11,223 bases of DNA, from contig CAMBJN010000033.1 of assembly GCA_945867755.1 (NCBI GenBank), positions 1-11,223 of the forward strand, written 5' to 3'. A model generated the notes under the pieces. That model was not told where the DNA came from and ran no database searches. It saw only the letters and a program-made list of their open reading frames with translations. Of the stretch, positions 7,254 to 11,223 are shown piece by piece. Both the position numbers and the translations under genes were made by a program. Every line of letters starts with the position of its first letter. Within the stretch, counting starts at the first letter, position 1. The stretch is from Polynucleobacter meluiroseus. Lineage in GTDB: Bacteria; Pseudomonadota; Gammaproteobacteria; Burkholderiales; Burkholderiaceae.

Positions 7254-7745
7254 TTATTGAATAATGAAACTCGTGAACGATACATCTAAAATCTCAATTG
7301 GTTCTAATTTTTCTGTAAAGGGCTTTGCAGTGATCGTTTTAAGCTCTTCTAGCAAAGCCAGTTTACCTTCTGAACTAATAACATCCTCTGGTTTTTTACT
7401 GGCTAATATGATTAAAGCCCTTGTGCGAACTTGCGGCATATAAAGTTTAACGAGTGCTGAATCTTCACCATTTTTCAATTGAAGGGTGATTGTTAGCTGA
7501 AGATATTGGCGACTGTCTTTTAGGTTAACCGTTAATGTATCAATCGGCATGTAAACAGGAATGGATTCGACGGCACTTGCTTTTGCCTTAGCTTTTTCGT
7601 CAACCTCCTCAGGGTCACCCTTCAGAAAAAACCAAGCACCGCCTCCAGCTAAAGCTAAAACCACTACCGCACCAATGATAATGAGAGGCAATTTTGATTT
7701 TTTTGGAACTTCCTCATCTTTTTTTTCAATGTCTTTTTCAGCCAT
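7254..7745 (-). CDS. fliL: FliL, stator-associated basal body protein
   Basis: FliL sits in the inner membrane next to the MotA/MotB stators and supports torque and stator function. It has 163 residues (154 in E. coli). The layout is standard: a short, highly charged Lys/Glu cytoplasmic tail (1-18), one membrane segment at about 19-41 (LPLIIIGAVVVLALAGGGAW), an acidic/Lys/Ala linker, and a periplasmic domain from about 60 to the end with YMPIDTLTVNL, YLQLTITLQL and DVSFTSFIIQ. A good Shine-Dalgarno, GAAGG at 7754-7758, is 8 bases before the ATG, making this one of the better-initiated genes of the array and fitting a gene that heads fliLMNOPQR operons in other bacteria. The codons for residues 7-9 contain a run of eight A on the coding strand. 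Confidence 0.95.
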   Translation of the reverse strand: MAEKDIEKKDEEVPKKSKLPLIIIGAVVVLALAGGGAWFFLKGDPEEVDEKAKAKASAVESIPVYMPIDTLTVNLKDSRQYLQLTITLQLKNGEDSALVKLYMPQVRTRALIILASKKPEDVISSEGKLALLEELKTITAKPFTEKLEPIEILDVSFTSFIIQ

Positions 7746-7771
7746 TTCTTAAACCTTCATTATTTTATTTA

Positions 7772-9124
7772 TTAAACGTATGTATTAATCAAGCCCTGAC
7801 CCTGAATAGATGCTGCTTCAACCTGATTACTGATTGTCTCAATATTCTTTATTTGAGCATCAGTTTTGGCATTTTCTCTATTTTGGTTATAGCTTCTTGA
7901 ATTAATATCAGCCTGGCCAAGCTGTAGCCCACTATTTTCAAACATTTTGTTTAGGGCAGGAATGGAATCCTGAATAGCTTGGCGAACTTCTGAGCTGGTA
8001 ACAATGAATTGAACGTTGGTTTTGTTTTGATCCGTTTGGATATTTATCTCAAGTGGGCCAAGATTTGGAGGATTGACCGTGATGCTTGCATTCTGTAAGG
8101 AGTTAGCCACCATCCAGGTGATGCGCTGATTTAATGCTGGACCCCAATCAGGGCTTGAGACGGGCGGCTTTAATTCGACCACATTGACTGAGTCAACTTG
8201 TGTGGTTCGTAGATTGTTACTGCTGTTGTTAACGCTGATATTCTGGTTTGTCGTATCTAAAGCCAAATCAGAGGTAAGAACTTTTTGAGAAATAGCTGCG
8301 GCATTGAGTGAATTGTTGACTTTCAATGAGTTGCTGGCCTTTAACTCTGCCAATTGAGTTTCTACATCAACAAGATTAGAAGCTAACAAATTGTCATTAC
8401 TTTTAGCTGTTCTGTTATCTATATTATTTCTTGCGTTTTGCAAGTCAGTTTGTGATGTGACTTCTGGACCCATGGTTTCTGGGGAAAATCCAGTCATATT
8501 CATTCTGTTGGCTTGATTGAAGCTGTCTTGAGCGCCTTCATTGAATGCTTTGACGTCCATCATTGCCTTGGGCTCTGGCAAACGTTTAGAGGTATCTTGA
8601 GCATTGTTTGTGGCAACTAATCCTGCATTGATTGCAGAGTTAGTTTCTGTTGAACTTAATGTTGCAATTGTATTAATTGCGGTATTGGTGGAATCTGTCA
8701 TTGAGCTTTTTGCGATTCCAGAGGCCCCTGATGCAGTTGAGACATCCTCAATTTGCGTTGTTTTATCAGAGGTAGCAAAACGATCAATAACTTTTGCGGC
8801 AAGGTTGATACCACTGAGTAGTGAGGGGGCGACTGCCATACCTGCCATGGCTTCAACTATTTCAGAATTATCAGTATTTTTTTCATCAGCATCGTTTGCA
8901 GCTTTTGCTGTTAACTTAGTATCTTGCGATTGAGCTTGGTTAGAGTCAGTGCTTTTTGATTCTGATGTCTGAATTGTTGAAGCTTGTTGATTAAGCTTTT
9001 CGGTTTGAGCGGCCAACTGTTGATCAAAGCTCATACCAGAATTTGATTGCTGACTATTGTCAACCTGACTCACATCAAGCTGAGGGCTATTGACAATGGT
9101 GCTGAGAATGCTTGGAAGATTCAC
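7772..9124 (-). CDS. fliK: FliK, hook-length control protein
   Basis: FliK is exported during hook growth, measures hook length, and then acts on FlhB to switch export to filament-type substrates. At 450 residues it is somewhat longer than enteric FliK (375-405). Residues 1 to about 320 are low-complexity, rich in Ser, Asn, Thr, Gln and Ala, as expected of an extended ruler. The conserved C-terminal hook-length domain spans about 325-411, with WGPALNQRITWMV, NPPNLGPLEINI at 351-362, and the Q-rich tail QLGQADI. Translation starts at GTG: AAGGG at 9132-9136 lies 7 bases upstream, and an in-frame TGA only six codons upstream rules out an earlier start. The start follows the fliJ stop by one base. 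Identity comes from the C-terminal domain and position, since the N-terminal part varies freely among species. Confidence 0.94.
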   Translation of the reverse strand: MNLPSILSTIVNSPQLDVSQVDNSQQSNSGMSFDQQLAAQTEKLNQQASTIQTSESKSTDSNQAQSQDTKLTAKAANDADEKNTDNSEIVEAMAGMAVAPSLLSGINLAAKVIDRFATSDKTTQIEDVSTASGASGIAKSSMTDSTNTAINTIATLSSTETNSAINAGLVATNNAQDTSKRLPEPKAMMDVKAFNEGAQDSFNQANRMNMTGFSPETMGPEVTSQTDLQNARNNIDNRTAKSNDNLLASNLVDVETQLAELKASNSLKVNNSLNAAAISQKVLTSDLALDTTNQNISVNNSSNNLRTTQVDSVNVVELKPPVSSPDWGPALNQRITWMVANSLQNASITVNPPNLGPLEINIQTDQNKTNVQFIVTSSEVRQAIQDSIPALNKMFENSGLQLGQADINSRSYNQNRENAKTDAQIKNIETISNQVEAASIQGQGLINTYV

Positions 9125-9125
9125 T

Positions 9126-9557
9126 TTAAAACCCTTTTCTCATAACAGAAAGTTCATCAGCGTTTGTTTGCTCAATCATATTTGCACGAGCAACTGATAA
9201 CTTGGTTTGTTTTTTCTTTAATATTTCGTATGTAAGTCGTTTTTTTTCAATTTCTCTGAAATCGGCCTGCCTTTGGCTGACAGCATCTTTTGCAAGTTCG
9301 ATATAGATAGATTGCTGCGCAGCAATCTTTTCAATATTGCTGATAAATTGACGAGTGTTTCGGTAATCTGAAATACTCATCCCTGACAACGCTTTTTGAC
9401 TAAGATTGTCTTCATATTGATTGGCAAACTGGTACAAAGTGCCTGTTTTATCTTTTGTTGACTGCTCATTTTTCAAAGCACTGGCCAACGCAATAGACGC
9501 CGTTTTTGCTTTTTGATCAGCTAAGTCAATAAGAAGTTGAATGACACTTGGGTTCAT
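9126..9557 (-). CDS. fliJ: FliJ, flagellar export ATPase stalk/chaperone protein
   Basis: FliJ is a cytoplasmic coiled-coil protein that inserts into the FliI hexamer like a rotor stalk and escorts export chaperones to FlhA. At 143 residues it is almost the usual 147. The sequence is nearly all charged and polar helix without prolines after the N-terminus, consistent with a two-helix antiparallel coiled coil. The N-terminal LIDLADQKAKTASIALASAL is a typical opening, and the C-terminal half is rich in Lys, Arg and Gln. The ATG is well defined: an in-frame TAA lies 12 bases upstream with no other start codon between. No Shine-Dalgarno is visible, and a perfect hairpin sits in the 33-base gap to fliI. 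FliJ diverges strongly between species, so the call leans on position between fliI and fliK plus helical character. Confidence 0.92.
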   Translation of the reverse strand: MNPSVIQLLIDLADQKAKTASIALASALKNEQSTKDKTGTLYQFANQYEDNLSQKALSGMSISDYRNTRQFISNIEKIAAQQSIYIELAKDAVSQRQADFREIEKKRLTYEILKKKQTKLSVARANMIEQTNADELSVMRKGF

Positions 9558-9569
9558 GGTGCCATTATG

Positions 9570-9590
9570 TTAGAAACCAGCGGTTTCTAA
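9570..9590 (-). promoter_or_regulatory. Perfect 9-bp intercistronic hairpin between fliI and fliJ
   Basis: On the - strand the arms TTAGAAACC and GGTTTCTAA pair perfectly around a 3-base GCT loop. The first base of the stem directly follows the fliI TGA stop (9591-9593), and the fliJ ATG lies 12 bases after the stem. There is no T tract after it on either strand, so it does not look like a Rho-independent terminator. It may affect mRNA processing, stability, or coupling of fliJ translation to fliI. The pairing is seen directly; the role is inferred. Confidence 0.55.
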
Positions 9591-10994
9591 TCAAGCGAAT
9601 AGAGCAGAAAGTTCCCTTAAACTCTCCTCAATACCGTGTTTTTCATCAATTCCTTGCTGCAGAAATTGCTCAATGGCGGGGTATTTTTCAATGGCTAAAT
9701 CTAAAATTGGGTCATTTCCGGCAACATAAGCGCCAACGTTGATTAAATCCCGATTTCTTTGGTATTTTGAGATTAAAGCCTTTAATTGGCGAGCCTCTTT
9801 TTGGTGCTCTGCAGTACTAATTGTGGTCATACTTCGGCTGATCGATTGTTCGATGTCAATAGCGGGGTAGTGTCCTGAATCGGCTAACTGCCGATTTAAG
9901 ATGATATGGCCGTCTAAAATGGCTTTGGCGGAGTCTGCTACTGGATCTTGAGACTCTTCACCTTCGGTCAAAATGGTATAAAAAGCCGTGATCGAGCCAC
10001 TTCCGCTTTCACCATTACCGGCCCGTTCAATTAAAGTGGGTATTTTTGCAAATACTGAGGGTGGATAACCCTTTGTGGCCGGTGGCTCACCAATTGCCAG
10101 GCCAATTTCTCGGGCTGCCATGGCGTAACGGGTGAGAGAATCCATGATCAAGAGAACATTTTTACCTTGATCTCGGAAATATTCTGCAATTGCCGTTGCA
10201 TAAAACGCACCTTGCAAGCGCATAATCGCCGAATTATCAGCTGGTGCGGCAACTATCACAGACCTGGCCAAACCTTCTTCGCCCAAGATGTCATCAACAA
10301 ATTCTTTTACTTCTCGTCCACGTTCACCAATCAGTGCAACTACGGTGATATCAGCGGTTGTATAGCGAGTCATCATGCCAATTAGAATACTTTTACCAAC
10401 ACCTGACCCAGCTATTAAACCCATGCGTTGGCCACGACCAACCGGTAGCCCAGCGTTAATAGCGCGTATCCCAGTGTCTAGTTTTTCGACTATTGGTGAT
10501 CGACGCAAAGGGTTGATCGGGGGCACATACAAGGGGGCAGAGGGGTAGCTTTCGATGGCGGGACCTGAATCTAGGGCTTTTCCTGCTGCGTCAATCACTC
10601 TTCCTAAAAGCTGAAATCCGACTGGGAGTGATCTGCCTGATGAAGGGGTGCTTTGCTCATGAGATGTTTCATGATCAAAAGAAAGTGGTCTTGGAATGCT
10701 GTCAGACGGAATGACATAGGCCCCAGGCTTTACACCTTCAACGTTTCCGAGTGGCATTAAAAATAATCGGTCACCATCAAACCCAACTACCTCGGCATCT
10801 ACGCGTGAATTATTTGGTAGGGGAACGTAGCAAGGGCTGCCAACAGGTAGCTTTAATCCAACTGCTTCCATGACTAAACCCGCCACACGAATTACTTTTC
10901 CTTGAGTTTCCAATAGTTGAGCGTCATTGATGCGCTCATGACATGCTTGAACAAAATCAGTCATCACGGAGTTATCTGTGGTTGGTTCAGGCAT
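9591..10994 (-). CDS. fliI: FliI, flagellum-specific type III export ATPase
   Basis: FliI is the F1-like hexameric ATPase that, with FliH and FliJ, delivers export substrates to the gate. It has 467 residues (457 in E. coli). Residues about 1-20 are the variable FliH-binding tail, 25-100 the N-terminal beta barrel, and 165-390 the ATPase core. Walker A is GSGVGKS at 196-202 (Lys201), the catalytic glutamate is Glu224 in GERGREV, and Walker B is VLLIMD at 280-285. The signature EIGLAIGEPPATKGYPPSVF at 296-315 and GHYPAIDIEQSISR further on separate flagellar and type III ATPases from true F1 subunits. The ATG follows the fliH stop by 2 bases with only a weak GAG before it, so coupling is likely. 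A second ATG at codon 11 is possible but also lacks a ribosome-binding site. Confidence 0.98.
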   Translation of the reverse strand: MPEPTTDNSVMTDFVQACHERINDAQLLETQGKVIRVAGLVMEAVGLKLPVGSPCYVPLPNNSRVDAEVVGFDGDRLFLMPLGNVEGVKPGAYVIPSDSIPRPLSFDHETSHEQSTPSSGRSLPVGFQLLGRVIDAAGKALDSGPAIESYPSAPLYVPPINPLRRSPIVEKLDTGIRAINAGLPVGRGQRMGLIAGSGVGKSILIGMMTRYTTADITVVALIGERGREVKEFVDDILGEEGLARSVIVAAPADNSAIMRLQGAFYATAIAEYFRDQGKNVLLIMDSLTRYAMAAREIGLAIGEPPATKGYPPSVFAKIPTLIERAGNGESGSGSITAFYTILTEGEESQDPVADSAKAILDGHIILNRQLADSGHYPAIDIEQSISRSMTTISTAEHQKEARQLKALISKYQRNRDLINVGAYVAGNDPILDLAIEKYPAIEQFLQQGIDEKHGIEESLRELSALFA

Positions 10995-10996
10995 GC

Positions 10997-11223
10997 TCAG
11001 GTTTGATCTTCGACGGGCTTTTTACCCATGGCGATAGCAAGTTTTTGCCATTTTGATTCAATGGATGCATCGATGCGATTGCTTCCAGTCTCGATCAGAC
11101 AATCTCCTCTTACGACTTGATCATTTGGTTGAATCACCCAGCCCGCCTGTTTTAATGCTGGCCCCTGGAATTCTTCAACAAGTTCAGCATCTTTTGGATG
11201 CAACATGATTTTTGCGGGTAACT
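10997..11223 (-). CDS. fliH: FliH, flagellar export ATPase regulator, C-terminal part
   Basis: FliH forms a dimeric stalk that binds the FliI N-terminus and tethers the ATPase to FliN in the C ring. Only the C-terminal 74 residues are in the window; the reading frame stays open to the edge (LPAKI precedes the Met at 11204-11206), so that Met is internal and the true start lies beyond base 11223. The visible part has the family pattern: MLHPKDAELVEEF, then AGWVIQPNDQVVRGDCLIET and IDASIESKWQKL, equivalent to the G-x-C-x-[VI]-E-T...IDAS motif at the end of enteric FliH. This globular end is the part that contacts FliI. The stop is 2 bases before the fliI ATG, as expected of a fliHI operon. The N-terminal FliN-binding region cannot be judged here. 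Confidence 0.93.
   Translation of the reverse strand, partial: LPAKIMLHPKDAELVEEFQGPALKQAGWVIQPNDQVVRGDCLIETGSNRIDASIESKWQKLAIAMGKKPVEDQT

Noticed and set aside
8604..8933. Open frame of 109 codons on the + strand inside fliK
   Set aside because: Antisense to the low-complexity part of fliK, where Ser/Thr/Ala codons give few stops on the other strand; the hydrophobic Val/Ala/Ile-rich translation is the expected complement artefact.
9551..9564. TGGCAC on the - strand just before fliJ as a possible sigma-54 -24 box
   Set aside because: After the required five-base spacer the sequence reads ACCC rather than TTGC, so the -12 box is absent.
11204..11206. Met codon as the start of a separate 69-residue protein
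   Set aside because: The frame is open to the window edge and the sequence is the conserved C-terminus of FliH, so this Met is internal.

Overview
The window is a solid block of flagellar genes from a Gram-negative bacterium, most likely a betaproteobacterium. The reasoning is that FlgJ is the bifunctional form (rod-cap domain plus peptidoglycan-hydrolase domain), the fliHIJKLMNOPQR order is complete, and each protein is close in length to its enterobacterial counterpart. The DNA is A+T-rich (about 40% G+C judged by eye). A low-GC Burkholderiales member such as a Polynucleobacter relative would fit, but that placement is a guess from general impression; no rRNA or other marker is present.

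Layout, + strand (1-3618): the last codons of flgI (P-ring protein), then flgJ (rod cap and muramidase), a 94-base gap with a candidate FliA (sigma-28) promoter, flgK and flgL (the two hook-filament junction proteins). Layout, - strand (11223 down to 3635): the C-terminal part of fliH (cut by the window edge), then fliI, fliJ, fliK, fliL, fliM, fliN, fliO, fliP, fliQ and fliR. The two arrays meet tail to tail, with 16 bases between the flgL and fliR stop codons. No stretch over 300 bases lacks a gene.

The genes cover one machine. FliP, FliQ and FliR (with FliO as assembly helper) form the membrane export gate. FliH, FliI and FliJ form the cytoplasmic ATPase complex that feeds it. FliK measures hook length and switches export specificity. 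FliM and FliN form the C-ring switch that receives CheY-P, and FliL supports the stator. FlgI and FlgJ serve the rod and P ring, and FlgK and FlgL join hook to filament. The fli genes are packed so tightly (gaps from -11 to +33 bases) that they look like one transcript with translational coupling.

I see no mobile element, CRISPR array, RNA gene, foreign insertion or undescribed system. The points that merit a second look are small regulatory ones: a perfect 9-bp hairpin directly after the fliI stop codon and before an SD-less fliJ start, a FliA-like promoter before flgK, an ambiguous fliP start, and the convergent flg/fli junction.
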